DNA of 64,000 nucleotides, taken from Marsupella aquatica. Taxonomy: Eukaryota; Marchantiophyta. The notes under the pieces are model-generated. The model was not told the origin of the DNA. It saw only the letters and a program-made list of their open reading frames with translations, and made no database searches. This document shows, in pieces, positions 44,191-56,514 of the stretch. Every line of letters begins with the position of its first letter. Position 1 is the first letter of the stretch. The position numbers were made by a program, and so were the translations under genes. Where the stretch lies: contig OZ316891.1 of the NCBI GenBank assembly GCA_973895155.1, positions 17,112,001-17,176,000 of the forward strand. The letters run 5' to 3'.

Positions 44191-44209
44191 CATCTTCCCA
44201 ACAGATTTT
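44191..44209. repeat. LINE target-site duplication, right copy
   Basis: CATCTTCCCAACAGATTTT, identical to 37119-37137. Confidence 0.95.
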
Positions 44210-45006
44210 GAATTCAGTTTTGGCATCGATGGCATTGGTTTGAGGGATGCCTCTTCCAACATCAACTATTTTTGTGAATAATGAAAAGTTTTCCTTTCCA
44301 AAATCATGTGCACGTTGTCAATCACTTGCATGGTATCTTCAGCTCTCATGTATCTTGTTTTTTTGTGTCACCTCTTTCCTAAAACTTTGGAGGACACGAT
44401 TATTGCGTAGAGTACATCGAGCAAGTAGACTTGATTTCAAGTTACCCAATAGAGCTCAGCTTAGCGCAGATTTCTCGTCCGACGGCTATCTAATCCTTGG
44501 GCTCTGGAAGTCCCCCCTTTGGGTCAAGCTTCTAACCCAGAGGCCTTCCTCTTGAGATTTGTTAACATTCTGAATCATCTATGGGGTGATTAGAGAGGTC
44601 GAGTGATTCACAGAATTGGTCTAAGGAGGGCTCCTTTCCAAGCCCATAATAACCTTGCCCCGACCAGTCCCTATTAAAGTTTAACGGGCCTCCTCCTCAT
44701 TGCATGTTTGCTATTCAATATTCTTTCCAAGCCCATACCCTGCCCCAACCAGCCCCCATTAAAGTTGCAATAGGACTCCTCATCGCAGGTTTGCTATTCA
44801 GTATTCAAATGGGTGACCTCAATTGCCAAACTGGAATTTCAATTTCAATGGTGCCCTTTGTGTTCATTCCAAAACTCTAAACTAAATATTCCAAAACCTC
44901 GTTTTAGAAATTCCAAAACCCCTTCTCTAAATTTCCAAAAAACACTTTTCAATATTCCATTCTTGGGAGAATTTTCCAGAATTAGTGAAATGTCTGATAT
45001 TTAGTT
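44210..45006. other. Noncoding interval with a ~90-bp tandem duplication
   Basis: A unit with TTTCCAAGCCCATA...TTTGCTATTCA lies at about 44635-44726 and again at 44727-44804. After it, 44870-44960 is rich in repeated ATTCCAAAAC. No gene is seen. Confidence 0.6.
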
Positions 45007-46155
45007 CCTGTTTGCTATTTGCTGTTTGTTTTTTGTTTGCTAGTTGTTGTTTGTTGTCAGGGTGAAAAGCCCCGTGCATTCAACATACTCTGAATTCCAG
45101 AAGTGGAGAACACCACAACAAACCACGAGTAGTTTAAAAATACGTGCACTTGAATCTTTACTTGCAATGGGTTAGATGCTATCTCGGTAACATGTCTCGG
45201 TCCCTCAACTCACAATGGGAGTATATGCTTTACAACGCCCTTCATTAATTAGGATAAGAGAGGGTATTTTCCTCCCACTCATTTTCCTAGTACAACTGAG
45301 TTATATACTTTACAATGCCCGTCATTAGGATAAGATAGGATCTTTTCCTCCCACTCATTGTCCTAATACAACTATCGCAAAAACTTAGGTGTTAGGAATT
45401 GACTCAAGTTCCCGGCTTTAGTTAGTTTGGCCTTACTAGGGTTAGTTGACCCTTGGTTAGTTTAGGATAAGATTCACTTATTTGGGCCCACACATCTTAG
45501 TCCCCCTTGGGGGGTATAGGCTGGAGGGAGAGCATTCTCTTCCTTATTCGTCACATATTCTTTCGCATGAGCTATGGATCTTTCAAGAGTTTCTCCATCA
45601 TTGGTGTCTTGTAGGTGTAGTATGAGATTGTGTGCATTCTCATGTTCCGCATTGCTGCCTAGTCTAAGTTTCCAACAAGTGGTATTAGAACTTTGTGTTT
45701 GACATTTGGTTGATTGGGTAGTGGGGAGAATGTTTTGTGTGATGGATCGAGTGAAAGATTGAATCATTATTGATGATTGCATGACTGGGCGCTTTGCGCT
45801 GGAGTTTTCATGTTTGAAAGAAGTTACGGTTCTTTCTATCATGGTCGCTCGGCTGTGGTGGCCGGAAGTTTGTTTAAATGTGACGTTTGAATCAACTACT
45901 GAATCTGAGAAAGAAGTTGCTTTATAGATAGCTTGCAGAGTTTTGGCTTCTACGGAGCTGTTTTGCGGGAGTTATAGCCACTTTAAGATTGCAATTTTTT
46001 TCTAACGGTTAGTTGTAGTTCTGCGATGGAGATTTGGGTGCAACATCACATCTTGAATTTTTGCATGAAATTGGGCTTCTTCTTAGAGCTCATGGTTGAA
46101 ATCCATGAGGATTTTCACGGTGACAACAAACAGCAAACAGCAAACAACTAATAGT
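45007..46155. mobile_element. Short non-autonomous element with inverted ends (~1.15 kb)
   Basis: The left end 45007-45069 (GTTTGCTGTTTG...TTGTTGTCAGGGTGAAAA) and the right end 46111-46155 (ATTTTCACGGTGACAACAAA, then CAGCAAACAGCAAACA) are inverted copies of about 40 bp. There is no open frame of note inside. A ~78-bp tandem pair lies at 45220-45373 (TTTACAA(C/T)GCCC...TCCTCCCACTCATT). The CAAACAGC-rich ends recall those of the 11.5-22.2 kb element. Target duplication was not identified. Confidence 0.5.
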
Positions 46156-46944
46156 AAAGCTCATAACAACAAATGTTTGCACCAAAAAAATCTTCCCTAA
46201 ACCTACATCTCTCGCAAAATGAAATTGAAACCTCTAGGTCATGCCATTGTGTCATTGGGCACAAAGTTTGGCTCGCCCACTATGGCTGATTTTGTGGGTG
46301 GCAGGATTGCGGGCAACTAAGCATTATGGCTGTGCGCTAAAGATGGCGCGTTGAGGGCTCATGGTCTGTGTTACTGGCTGGGGCTAGCTCTATCTCGGCC
46401 CCGTGATGATTTGGGGCTTAAGCTTCTACAATCAAACTGGAGTGGCGACTGATTAACTCGACTGAGCGCATCGTTGCTGGTTGACACGAATGCTAACTGG
46501 AGGCCTACTGGAACTTTGATCGATCGGTGGGGTACTATACCAGGATCATAGAGGAGTACGCTTGGTGCCCCACTGGGATTGTGGTGGAGCATTCCATCGC
46601 TGTCTCGCATGGATCGCGAGGACTGTCATGAATACATGCAAGCCGGTAAGGGGTCATTGTGATGCAAAATTTTATTGGCAGCGATTGAAGTTTTCATGAG
46701 TGCCTAGCACTAGTTGGTGTGAGTCTGCTGTTGCCTGCTACTGCAGAATTACATTGGTGGCACAACGTTGGATTCAGGGCTGAATGCACTATAACCTTTC
46801 ACTCTGCGACTACTGAGTCGGTGACCTGGGGGACCCTCGCTCAACTGGCAAGGCGCTGCTGGACCACACTACTACGACACCCCTCATGGGCAACGTAACT
46901 GGGCTGGAGCAGTGAGTACCCTAGGTTGGATTGCTTTCTAAAGG
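46156..46944. other. No gene; possibly 5' leader of the second LINE
   Basis: The sequence leads into the first recognisable ORF1 codons of the + strand LINE. Neither a target duplication nor a promoter motif could be fixed, so the LINE 5' end is unknown. Confidence 0.4.
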
Positions 46945-48158
46945 GTGGATAAAACTGAACGACCTTTGCACAACGATCAAGGTGAGACTGAAACCCTAGT
47001 CACACTTTCTTTCGCAAAATTGTTCTTTGAAGTGGGTAGGCTCATGGAGTATGGAAGATCGGGTGGATGGGGGGAAGAGACTTCCTTGCGTGCTGCTGGA
47101 TATCAAAATGCACGACCTTATCAGGATCCTCAGGGACGGGAATTCTATGGCAATGAGTAATTCAGCAGATAGGACTTTCAGAGCTCGACACTGCGTGGGG
47201 GCGGACGTGGGCCTTTCTCCACTCGGTTGGGGGAGCCCACATTTGTGGCCCAGCCAACCTATGACCTTTTTGCGGATCAGTCAGGAGGCTACAACAGTAC
47301 CAAGAATCTGCAGCGCCCACACCCTACAGAGGGAATTGAGAACAAGGAAAATGAACAGCCAACTACTTCTAGCAACCCCACTGAGGCTGGATTGTCGCAT
47401 GCTCCCCCGCGAGCTTCGGTGGCACCCAACCCCACGCTGGGCCGACCACAACCCTTTTCACAGGAGAAGCCTGCTTCATGGAAAAATGTCACTTTCGGAT
47501 CAGGGATGGAATAAGAAGCTGTTACTGAAGATTGTATTAATATATTAAAGGAGATTGGTGAAGTCACCAAAGGGGACTGGCATCATAAACTATTTACGAT
47601 AGTGGAATGGACCCTGGAAGAAGCAGCCAACAATGTCCGTCAACTATACAATAGCGCTCTACTCTGCTACTTCACAGATAGGCCTCCAATGCTTCCTACC
47701 TTCCGTGCTTGGGTTGAAGAGGTAATGGTACGGGGAAGAGGATGGTCGGTGCTGCAGGTCAAATTTGTTGGCAAAAATTTCTACTTAAATTGTTTTTGCA
47801 AATGCTGATCATAGGGATCTTGCTCTATCTGCTGCTCCATGGTTCATTGAACGCAAACTGATATTCACATTCCCATGGGACCCTACATTTGACATCAGAA
47901 CTGAAAAATACACAAAACTACCAGTCTGGATTGAGCTTCCTTTCCGTGCACTGGTGCTAGAAGGATGCAGGATTAAGATTGCGGAATCACTAGGCAAGTT
48001 GCTTCACTACATTCAGGGAGATGAGTACAGCTCATATCCGCATGATAGGGCTTGTATCCTCTGGGACATGGAAAGAGAGGTCCCCTTTAGTGCTCGTGTG
48101 AGGATCCGGGAGGACATTATCATTTGGCAGCCAATTCAATTCAAGAACATACTGTTTC
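46945..48158 (+). pseudogene. Second LINE, ORF1 5' part
   Basis: Frames shift at about 47160, 47515 and 47805, but the DUF4283-like pattern is clear: VEWTLEEAANNVRQLYNSALLC, VKFVGKNFYL and EGCRIKIAESLGKLLHYIQG with REDIIIWQPIQF. Coding sequence stops exactly at the copia insertion, one residue before the expected zinc knuckle. Confidence 0.8.
48154..48158. repeat. Copia target-site duplication, left (GTTTC)
   Basis: GTTTC directly before the left LTR matches GTTTC at 54568-54572 directly after the right LTR. Confidence 0.92.
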
Positions 48159-48293
48159 TGTTACAAACCATATACTCCAACAATGTAATGAATCTTATTC
48201 ATGTGTCCAATATATATACATGAGGTAGTTGAGTTAGATCTTGGTTAGATCTTAACTCGGGTTAAGATATCTAATCCTATTTAGGGTATAACA
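48159..48293 (-). repeat. Copia 3' LTR (135 bp)
   Basis: Read on -, it starts TGTTATACCC and ends TTTGTAACA. It matches 54433-54567 except for one base (T/G near 48280). It is unusually short for an LTR. Confidence 0.95.
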
Positions 48294-48307
48294 CTCCCCC
48301 TTGGGTG
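48294..48307 (-). other. Copia polypurine tract
   Basis: The - strand reads CACCCAAGGGGGAG immediately before the 3' LTR, the expected site for plus-strand priming. Confidence 0.8.
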
Positions 48308-48734
48308 TTATAGTTTTTGATGAAATTATAACGACCAATCTAAGTTGCTATCAGTTAGATATCTTCTACCTATGTTATATTGTGAGATGATGGAGGTGCA
48401 GTCTCATTAAAACCTTCCCTACTAACATCATGGAAGGAAAGAGTATTGCCACCTTCCATCTCTTTTGTATGATCTATTTTGTATGTATGTTAGGTCTAGA
48501 GTACAATATTGGTTTTATTTGTGTTTTCTATGTTGTTAGGCTCCATGGAGGTTGTTGTCTCCATTGTCTTCATTGTACTGTATTTGAGTTATTGGTGTTC
48601 TTGAGGATGTCTTGATCTCCTTTGTGGTAGTATTGATGGTTTGCTTCTTCATAGTAAGTAGTCATTCTTCTTCAATAGTGTTGTTGTAGAAAAATCCATT
48701 CTCCCCCTCAATGTTAGAATCCTGCATCAGTTTC
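48308..48734. other. Copia 3' untranslated region
   Basis: Noncoding A/T-rich sequence between the RNase H stop and the polypurine tract. Confidence 0.6.
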
Positions 48735-50879
48735 TTAAGACTTCGCATCCCCAAGAGGTGAGTTAATTAGTGTTCTATGAGTAGATGGGGGTAGAGATTT
48801 TGTTAGGATGTCGGCCAGGTTCTTGTCTCCTGAAATCCATTGTATGTCGATGTCTTTTCCTTGTTGTTCATGTGAGAAAAAGAACTTGGGTGCAATATGT
48901 TTTGTGCGTTCACCTTTTATAAATCCTGATATGATTTGAGTGATGCATGACATATTGTCTTCAAATATAGTTGTAGGCATGGTTAAGTTTTGTTTACCTG
49001 TTTGAATAAGAATATGGTCTATTACTTGCCTTAGCCATAAACATTCTCTAGTAGCCTCATAAAGGGCAATAATTTCTGAATGGTTTGAAGAAGTGGTTGC
49101 AAGTGTTTGCTTAGTACTTCTCCAAGATATTGGTGTTGATCCCATTAAGAATATATATCCTGTTTGAGATCTACCGTCATGTGGATCAGAAAGGTATCCG
49201 GCGTCAACATATCCTTTCAACTTATGGTTATCCTCATTAGGAAAATATAGGCCGAGGTCGGATGTACCATTAAGGTATCTGAAAATCCGTTTTAGCCCGT
49301 TCCAATGTCTTATAGTGGGTTGAGAACTATGTCTCGCCAGTAGGTTGACAGAAAATGCTATGTCTGGTCTTGTTTGATTGGATAAAAACATAAGAGCACC
49401 GATAGCCGAAAGGTATGGCATATCTGAACCTAATATAGGTTCGAATTCTTCTCTTTTTCTAAACATATCCTTATCCTTATCAAGGGTACGGATGTCCATG
49501 GGGGATTTAACAGGCTTCAACATATTCATTCTGAATTGTTGTAATATTTTCTTTGTGTAAGTAGTTTGGTGTAAAAGAATGCCTTTTTCCAAATGTTCAA
49601 ATTGGAGTCCAATGCAATAAGAAGTTCTGCCCATGTCTCTCATTTCAAATACGCTTTTTAGTGTTTGCATTGACTCATTCATCATCTTTTTCGTACCAAG
49701 GAGGTTGAGGTCATCAACATATATAGCGATGATTATGAATTCAGGTCCTTCATGCTTTATAAATAAGCAAGGAGCTATTTCAGAATTCTTATATCCCATG
49801 GATATCATTTGATTTTTGAATCTGTGGTACCATGTACGTCCACTCTGTTTGAGTCCGTAAAGGGAACTAAGGACTTGAACTGCATACCGGGTCTTTGCTC
49901 CGGTTGCCTTATGATCCTTTCTAGGTTCTTGTAATGCAATTGCTTTGGAAGCATTGTGGAGTACCAATTTGTTCATATAGTCAAATGATTTTGCACTATT
50001 ATCATTGTGCATATGTGGATTATGTTTTGAATTTGCATGGAAGTTTACTCTCTCAATGAGTTCAGGCGGGGCTTCCATATAAATCACGTTGTCCAATTTA
50101 CCATAAAGGTAAGTGGTAACAACATCCATTTGTTGCATTAACAGTTTGTTGTGTATAGCAAATGCTATCAAATAGCGGTATGTGGTGACATCCATGACAG
50201 GTGAGTATGTCAGGGCATAGTCAGTTCCATAAACTTGTGTGTAGCCTTTAGCAACCAGCCTAGCTTTATATCTTAGTATTTCTCCTTGTGAGTTTCGCTT
50301 TTTAACAAATGTCATCCTATATCCCGTGAGGTGTTGGTCTGGGGAAGCTACGGTTATAGGTCCAAAGACTTTTCTAGATATCAAGGAGTCTAATTCGGAG
50401 TTCATGGCCTCTTGCCATTTGCTCCAATCTATTTGTTTTTGTGCTTCGGTCACTGATTTGGGATCTGGTAGGTTGTTAATATCATTTGCTACATGAGAGG
50501 CAAATATGAGATCAGGGTTGATCATCATTCTATCTAGTATGTTACCAGTGGAGTTGTAGTTAATGGCTATCTCTGGTTGGGATGGTGGTCTCGTATGGTT
50601 GGTTGGTGTAGGAGGTCTACGCTTGTTTTTAGGTTGTTTGTCGACTGCTCCTAGTGGTCTCCCTCTTTTGAGTTGTGGGAGTGTGTCAGAGGATAGTCTC
50701 TGATCTTGTATGCGGGATGGTGTATTAGCCGCTGGTATATGGGATTTAGTTACGTGTGTAGCATCAGCAAATGAGTCGGGTAAGGACTCCATGATCTTGG
50801 TTAATTGAAGTATCCTATTGACTTCTAGTTCAGTTTGGTTAGTCGAGGATTTGGGCAAAGTGCCGGGGAAGCTTGCCAT
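48735..50879 (-). pseudogene. pol: Copia reverse transcriptase and RNase H
   Basis: 714 open codons. A Pro/Thr-rich linker is followed by the copia RT: DWSKWQEAMNSELDSL, YKARLVAKGYTQ, DYALTYSPVMDVTTYRYL, a KQSGRTWYHRF block and catalytic YVDDL (about 49.72 kb). RNase H follows (GYVDAGYLSDPHDGRSQTG, SWRSTKQ, SSNHSEIIALYEA and EDNMSC). It reverse-transcribes the element RNA. The frame is offset from the integrase frame, with a ~55-base overlap (50825-50879), meaning a frameshift inside the former polyprotein. The domain itself is open throughout. Confidence 0.93.
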
Positions 50880-51559
50880 GTGAGTGTTTTGGTGTATGAC
50901 TTATGTTTTCCCTCTTGCGTGTTAATGGTTGGGAAAATGTTTTCATAGAAATGGCAATCGCTGAAACGGGCTTTGAATATGTCAGTGGTTGTAGGTTCCA
51001 TGTATCGTATGATAGATGTTGAGTCAAATCCTACATAGATGCCTTTCCTCCGTTGTGGTCCCATTTTGGTTCTATGAGGACCTAGTATGGGGATGAGGAC
51101 TTGGCATCCAAATATTCTTAGGTGTGAGATATTTGGTGGTTGCCCGAAAGCTAGGTGATAAGGTGTGTTGCTGTTAAAGGCTGATGGTCTATAAAGGAGT
51201 AGGGTTGCAGCATGTAATACTGCATGGCCCCATGCTGATGTTGGGAGTGATGATTGCATTAATAGTGGTCTAGCAATCTGTTGTATACGTTTAATAAGTG
51301 ACTCCGCTAGTCCATTCTGGAAGTGGACATGGGGTACATTATGTTGGGAGTCAATTCCATTTATTGTGCAGAATTCATCAAAGGTTCTAGAAGTGAATTC
51401 ACCAGCTCCATCAGTTCTAAGGGTTCTAATTGGATTTTCAGGGAATTGTGACCTTAGTCTTAAGATGTGTGTAAGGATTCTGGGGAAGACTAGGTTGCGG
51501 GTTGATAATAAGGATACTCTGGACCACTTAGAACTGGCGTCTATCACTACCAAGAAGTA
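50825..51559 (-). pseudogene. pol: Copia integrase core
   Basis: It continues in frame from the upstream ORF after one TGA at 51560-51562. The rve-type core shows VVIDASSKWS, LRTDGAGEFTS (second Asp) and NGLAESLIKRI (Glu of D,D-35-E), and ends with the copia-typical FGCQVLIPI region. It inserts the cDNA into host DNA. Confidence 0.9.
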
Positions 51560-52630
51560 TCAAAATGGTCCACTTGGTGGGTCGATTGGTCCACATACGT
51601 CCGCATGGAGTCTCTCAAGGAATGCGGGGATATGGTTTTCGGTTTTTGGGATGGAGGGGGCGGTAATCATCTTGCCCTGGGAGCAGGCAATGCATGGTTT
51701 TTGGAATGACCTTGGGTGACAGGTCTTTGGTATTCCTGTTGAGTTGTTGACTATCCTATGGAACATGCTGGTTCCTGGGTGTCCCAATCTCATGTGCCAT
51801 GTCTCGGTGATATCTTTGGATTCAACCCCTAGGTTATAACATTGGTTTTGGGTGATGTAGAACCCTGAAGGGTGGGTCGAGATGGTTTCTCTAATGATTA
51901 TCCCTCCTGGTGAGTGTGATGTTATTTGCAGTACTTCTTGTAAGTTTTGGATGTTTGTTTGGATATGGTAGTTGTTGGCTCTAATATCTTGGAAACTCAG
52001 AAGGTTCCTTCTTGCTTTGGGGGCATATATGGCTGATGGGCATCTAATTATTGTGCCTCCAGGGAGAGTTAAGGTGGCTCTTCCGTGACCTTCTTCTATT
52101 TGGCTTTCTCCGGTTATAGTGATTATTTGTCTTTGGGAAGGGATAATTTCATGGAAATATTTTCTATTTCGGAGGATGGTGTGTGATGTACCGCTGTCTA
52201 TAATGCATACATCTATATCCTCTAGCTCAGGTGGGGGGTCTACCATATAAATTTCTGGTATAATCTCAGGTGATTCCAGGTAAACTCCATGGGTTTCAAG
52301 TTTTGATCCATCTAAACTTTGTTTGTAGAGTTTCACAAGATGGGCTGGGGCATGGCATACCTTTTTGGTGTGACCTTTTGTACCGCACCTGAAGCATGTG
52401 ATTGAGCTGTTTAAATTGTTTCTTGGCTTCTCTTGGTAGTCGTTGCGGCCTCGTTTCCATGTGGTCCTTCCAGGGAAATTGTTTCTTCCACGGCCCCTTC
52501 CGCGGTTGCTGAATCCTCCTCTGGGTCCTCCTCTGTAGGAGTAGTTCGATCGTCCTCCCTTCATTCCTCTTCCCCTATATGAGCCTCTCCCCCTGAATTT
52601 ACTTGTATTTCTATCATAAGGTGTGGTCAA
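51560..52630 (-). pseudogene. gag-pol: Copia gag C-terminus, protease and integrase zinc domain
   Basis: An Arg/Gly-rich RNA-binding stretch (RGRGSYRGRG) precedes the zinc knuckle CFRCGTKGHTKKVC (about 52.38 kb), then the aspartic protease motif CIIDSGTSHTI (about 52.19 kb), then the integrase HHCC region WHMRLGHPG...CIACSQGKM (about 51.8-51.67 kb) and HADVCGPI with the first catalytic Asp. The ORF ends at the TGA 51560-51562, in frame with the integrase core. Confidence 0.92.
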
Positions 52631-52659
52631 GTTAGCTTCTCTCAGTTTCTCGTTTATAA

Positions 52660-53268
52660 TTAAGTTCGTCTCAGTGGTGGCAGGTATTGGGAGTGTACCC
52701 GGGGGTCTATCCTTGCATTTGTCATGAGTAGGATTGAGTTTTGTTCTGCCAAGAGCATGTGTGCTATTAGTGCTGAGTATTTAGTGAATGCCATGTTTCT
52801 ATACTGGTTTGAGATTACTAAGTTTGTAGGGTGAAATGTTGCTAGTGTCTTTTCGATTTGTTGTTTATCATTCACTGGTTCACCGCACATTTGGAGTTCG
52901 TTCGAGATGCGGAACATCTCGCTGTTGTATAAGTCTACCGTTTTGAAATCTTGCACTCTTAAGGTTACCCATGCTTGTAGCGCATTTGGTAAGTTTATAG
53001 TTGTTATGTGTTCAAATCTCTCTTTCAATGCATCCCATAGGAGCCTTGGGTTGTATATCGTCTTATATTGATGTTTTAATGGTTCTATTAAGTGGTGTCT
53101 TAGTAGGACTAATGCTTGGGCCTTCTGGTATTGGTCCACCCCAATGTCGGTATGTATTGTTTCTGGGATTCTTTTTGCGGTGAGGTTAACCTCCACGTCT
53201 ATTGTCCAATCATTATAGTTCTTCCCGTCAATTCTTAGTGCTGGGAATAATAGTTTCTCCATTGCCAT
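52660..53268 (-). pseudogene. gag: Copia gag N-terminal (capsid) part
   Basis: 202 codons from ATG 53268. It shows the UBN2-type gag pattern of copia elements: RIDGKNYNDW near the start, LLWDALKERFEHI and a VDLYNSEMFRISNEL helix. A frameshift near 52700 separates it from the knuckle-containing frame. Confidence 0.88.
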
Positions 53269-54432
53269 CTTGGGCTAATATGGGTTCACCTTGTAAATGT
53301 ATGCAATTAAGGAGGGTTCAATGGAGTTTTGCACTTAGCTATTATTTTGTGGTGGATCAGCTTCGCTTGCTCCTTTCTTTTGGTATTCACTATTCTTCAG
53401 GTTTGGTCCCGGTATGATTGGATTCTTCCTTCTTAGGTGGGTGGAAAGGAGAATTGGGGGTCGCTGCCCTTGCTTGTACGTTTTCGGTCTGGGGCTCGCG
53501 TTTGCTCTCTTCGCTATGGTGTGCTTGGTCTTTCTCTCTCAGTCCTGCGGTGCTCTATTGCTCAGGTCTTCTTTCGTTCTCTGTGGATGGTGCTGCTTTT
53601 TTTTTTCTTGAACCCAATTCCTTCGGCTCTCTTCAGTGTGTTAATTTGCCTGGGACTCTTCTGTGTTCGCGTTTTATCTCTCGGAGTCTTCTCTGCAATT
53701 TCTGTGTATTTCTTTATTCTGCTCTTCTTGTGTGGGATCGATCCGCTTTGACTTCAGTCAGGGTCCCTATACGGGTGGTTTCAATTCGGTGAGGGATGGT
53801 GTGCCGATGAAGTCCTTATCGATCTTCTGTTTCGTTTCGTCTTGTTTCAACGCTGCGCTGTCTCAAGTGTGGGTCTGGGAGTCAGTGGCTACAGGCGGCG
53901 AAGCGTTGAATTGTGAATTCAGTGGCTACATGCGGCGAGCGTCGAATTGTGTCTGAATTGTGTCTAGATTGTGTGGTGCTATCTGTGGAACGACGCCTCA
54001 TGGCTTTGTCCGGGGCTTGGTCTTCGTGTTGAGTTGGCGCTATCGTTCCTTCGTGTGTGCTATGCGTCGTCTGCGGGATTTGTCTTGAGTTGCTGTGGGT
54101 TTCAAGAAGTTCTACTCTTCTGTCGATTTCCTTTCGTTTCAATTCCTTCGGATTAGACTGCAGCTGGCCCTTCGTGTTTCTGTTTTCGTTCTGTCTCTAT
54201 GGTCCTACTGTTTGCCTATTGCTGGCTGGCTCACGAGATCTCTTGATGGTGGTCTATCGTTCTCAAGCCATAGACGAACAGAGGCCCATATCATTCCACT
54301 CGAGGTTTCTATCGAGAAATGGCCCTCAAATGTGGCCAAAAGTGCTCATCTTTTGGGAAAAACTCTTCGGATCTCCCCTTATGGTTTAGCACCTCTTCGT
54401 GGAGAAAAAAAATTGCATTCGTGCTGATAACG
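53269..54432 (-). other. Copia 5' leader and primer-site region
   Basis: About 1.16 kb, T-rich on +, no supported ORF; the open frames on + are composition artefacts. Immediately inside the 5' LTR the - strand reads CGTTATCAGCACGA, the place and kind of a tRNA-Met-related copia primer site. Confidence 0.6.
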
Positions 54433-54567
54433 TGTTACAAACCATATACTCCAACAATGTAATGAATCTTATTCATGTGTCCAATATATATACATGAGGT
54501 AGTTGAGTTAGATCTTGGTTAGATCTTAACTCGGGTTAAGATATCTAATCCTAGTTAGGGTATAACA
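54433..54567 (-). repeat. Copia 5' LTR (135 bp)
   Basis: Near-identical to 48159-48293, followed on + by the GTTTC duplication. Confidence 0.95.
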
Positions 54568-54760
54568 GTTTCACTATTTTAAATGCAATAAGAAAGGCCA
54601 CTTAGCCAGAGAATGTAGGGAAGGTTTTGAGGAAGCGGCCGCCACGCTTGCTGAGCACATTGATGGGGAGGAGGATGGACATACATCCAAAGAATTGGAT
54701 GGGGTGGCTGAAGGCGATCCCAGCGAGGTCCTACGGACACAATTGGCAATGAATTTGCGT
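54568..54760 (+). pseudogene. Second LINE, ORF1 zinc knuckle and tail
   Basis: Directly after the copia element the LINE frame resumes with the knuckle FKCNKKGHLAREC and an acidic Glu/Asp-rich tail, the counterpart of 42.29-42.1 kb in the first LINE. LINE similarity fades near 54760. Confidence 0.8.
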
Positions 54761-56514
54761 TGTCGTGGTAACTTTGGTGCAAATAGTACACCTAAGTTAC
54801 ACGGGTATATTTTGGGTTTGCAACATCTCGACTTAAGATGACAAATTCGACCATAAGTCGGGTACCTATGCTTGTAGCGGGTTGCCGATTCATAAAGAAA
54901 CGAGGAACGAGAGGAGGAGGCAACAACTCTAAGGCAAGAAAGCAACAATGGACGGAGTGCACGGGGCGCCAGTTGGATTTCCAAATCACGTTGAATTTCA
55001 GTTTCGGGTTATGGAGAAAGTTCATTTTCGGCAATTCATCGTGCATCACTTTGGTGTGCGATTCCTTCGGGAGGTTGAAGAATCCGCTCAACCTTTGTTC
55101 TTACCCACGCTTACATATACACATAAGTGGGTTATATGTTTTTATATTTTAACATAATAGCTAGTTTGGTGATTCATCATGCCTAGTTACAAAATTTAGG
55201 CATCCTATGATGGGTTAGAGTGACGACAAAGCACTTCTAAATAAAGTATTGTGGGCTATATGAATAATTATCATAAACTAGAGTATAGGCCTACTAGGTG
55301 GCTTTACTTTTCCACTAGATTTGTGACATAGCAAAATATATAGGGATACGTGGCATACATGTGTAAAAAGGCCTTGCATGGTTGCATGTCCATTTAGAAT
55401 CAAACACATGGCCAATTAGGTGTCGAAAGGAGGATACGCATGGAAACATGCCCAATAGCATCCAAACACCTTGTTGTTTACATGTTCAAATATTATTGGA
55501 CCATGTGTACCAAAGGGGTGAGTCATTACCCCTCCAAAGCACTATAAATAAGAGGCCTGCCCCTCGGGGGTGGCATGGTGAGTTTCTTTGTTATTCCAAA
55601 CTTATGTGCAAGAATAGTGTGGGGAGTATAAGAATTCATAGAATGTGCTTGGAAGCTAGAGATGTGACATTGTTAGAAAGTTATTAAATAGTAAAGGTTG
55701 TACTATATAGGAAATCATTATGATATATTTTCTTAGGGAAATAGTATTCTAACTTTGATCACCTTGATGAGCACACCAAGTTTGCTTTTGGAATCACTTG
55801 ATTTTGGTATAATACTAGAAAGTTATGATGACTTGAAGGTTTAGATTATGCTCAAATAGAACCATATTTTTCTGAGTTTGAATATTGCTTATAATATTTT
55901 CCTAGAATAAGATGCATATTTAAATTTTTTTCCTGGAAATAGATAAGAAGCTATGTCATGCCTAGGAAAGTTTTTTGAGGGTATATCTATCTTTAAGTGA
56001 GATATAGAGTATGGTGACGGTGACAGGGTCTTCGTAGCCTGCAATCTAGATAGGTCCACCATTTTTCTTTGTACCTGTTGATGGAGATAGAGTTTTGACT
56101 CAAACCTTTGAGGGATGATAGGATAGTAAATACTTGGCTTGTTTGATATGGTACAAAGGAAATTGACAACCGTAGGTGAATTTCCTATGTTCAAGAAGCT
56201 TGTACCGTGATTCTGAATTACAAGATGGACCTCAATAGAGTTCCTAGGCCTAATTTTAGTATAGATTGTAATGTTCGGGTGATATGTCGCCAAAAAACTG
56301 AGTTTCGAGCCTTCATCATCAGAAACTTTGGAGAGTCGGCATATACCATGATCATTTCATCCCCGATTCCATTCGTTGTTCCCATGACAATTGAACGATT
56401 TCGGGCAATGATCGTAGTGTTTTATTAGCACGTCGTAGCGCATTATTCTTCCGACAGACAGAAGTCCGGGCTTTCCCGACATCGCCCATGAACTTCACGA
56501 CAGCGTGCTAGAGG
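54761..56514. mobile_element. Unclassified ~1.75-kb insertion in the LINE
   Basis: This interval has no counterpart in the first LINE. Candidate inverted ends: GTTGTCGTGGTAACTTTGG near 54761 and, reversed, GCTGTCGTGAAGTTCATGG near 56505, about 70 percent alike. It is A+T-rich with no credible ORF. A non-autonomous DNA transposon is likely, but no target duplication was found. Confidence 0.4.

Larger units (their letters stand above)
48159..54567 (-). mobile_element. Ty1/copia retrotransposon with 135-bp LTRs (6.4 kb)
   Basis: The two LTRs differ at one of 135 positions. The element has TG...CA ends, a 5-bp target duplication, and a complete gag-protease-integrase-RT-RNase H order on the - strand. 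The insertion splits ORF1 of the second LINE. One LTR mismatch indicates a recent insertion, yet the coding region has a stop and two frameshifts. Confidence 0.95.

Noticed and set aside
46800-46870. tRNA- or SINE-like stretch (CTCGCTCAACTGGCAAGGCGC)
   Set aside because: No consistent A and B boxes or cloverleaf could be drawn.
53414-54427. Several + strand frames of 60-124 codons in the copia leader
   Set aside because: T-rich, hydrophobic, overlapping frames on the strand opposite to the element with no domains; composition artefacts.
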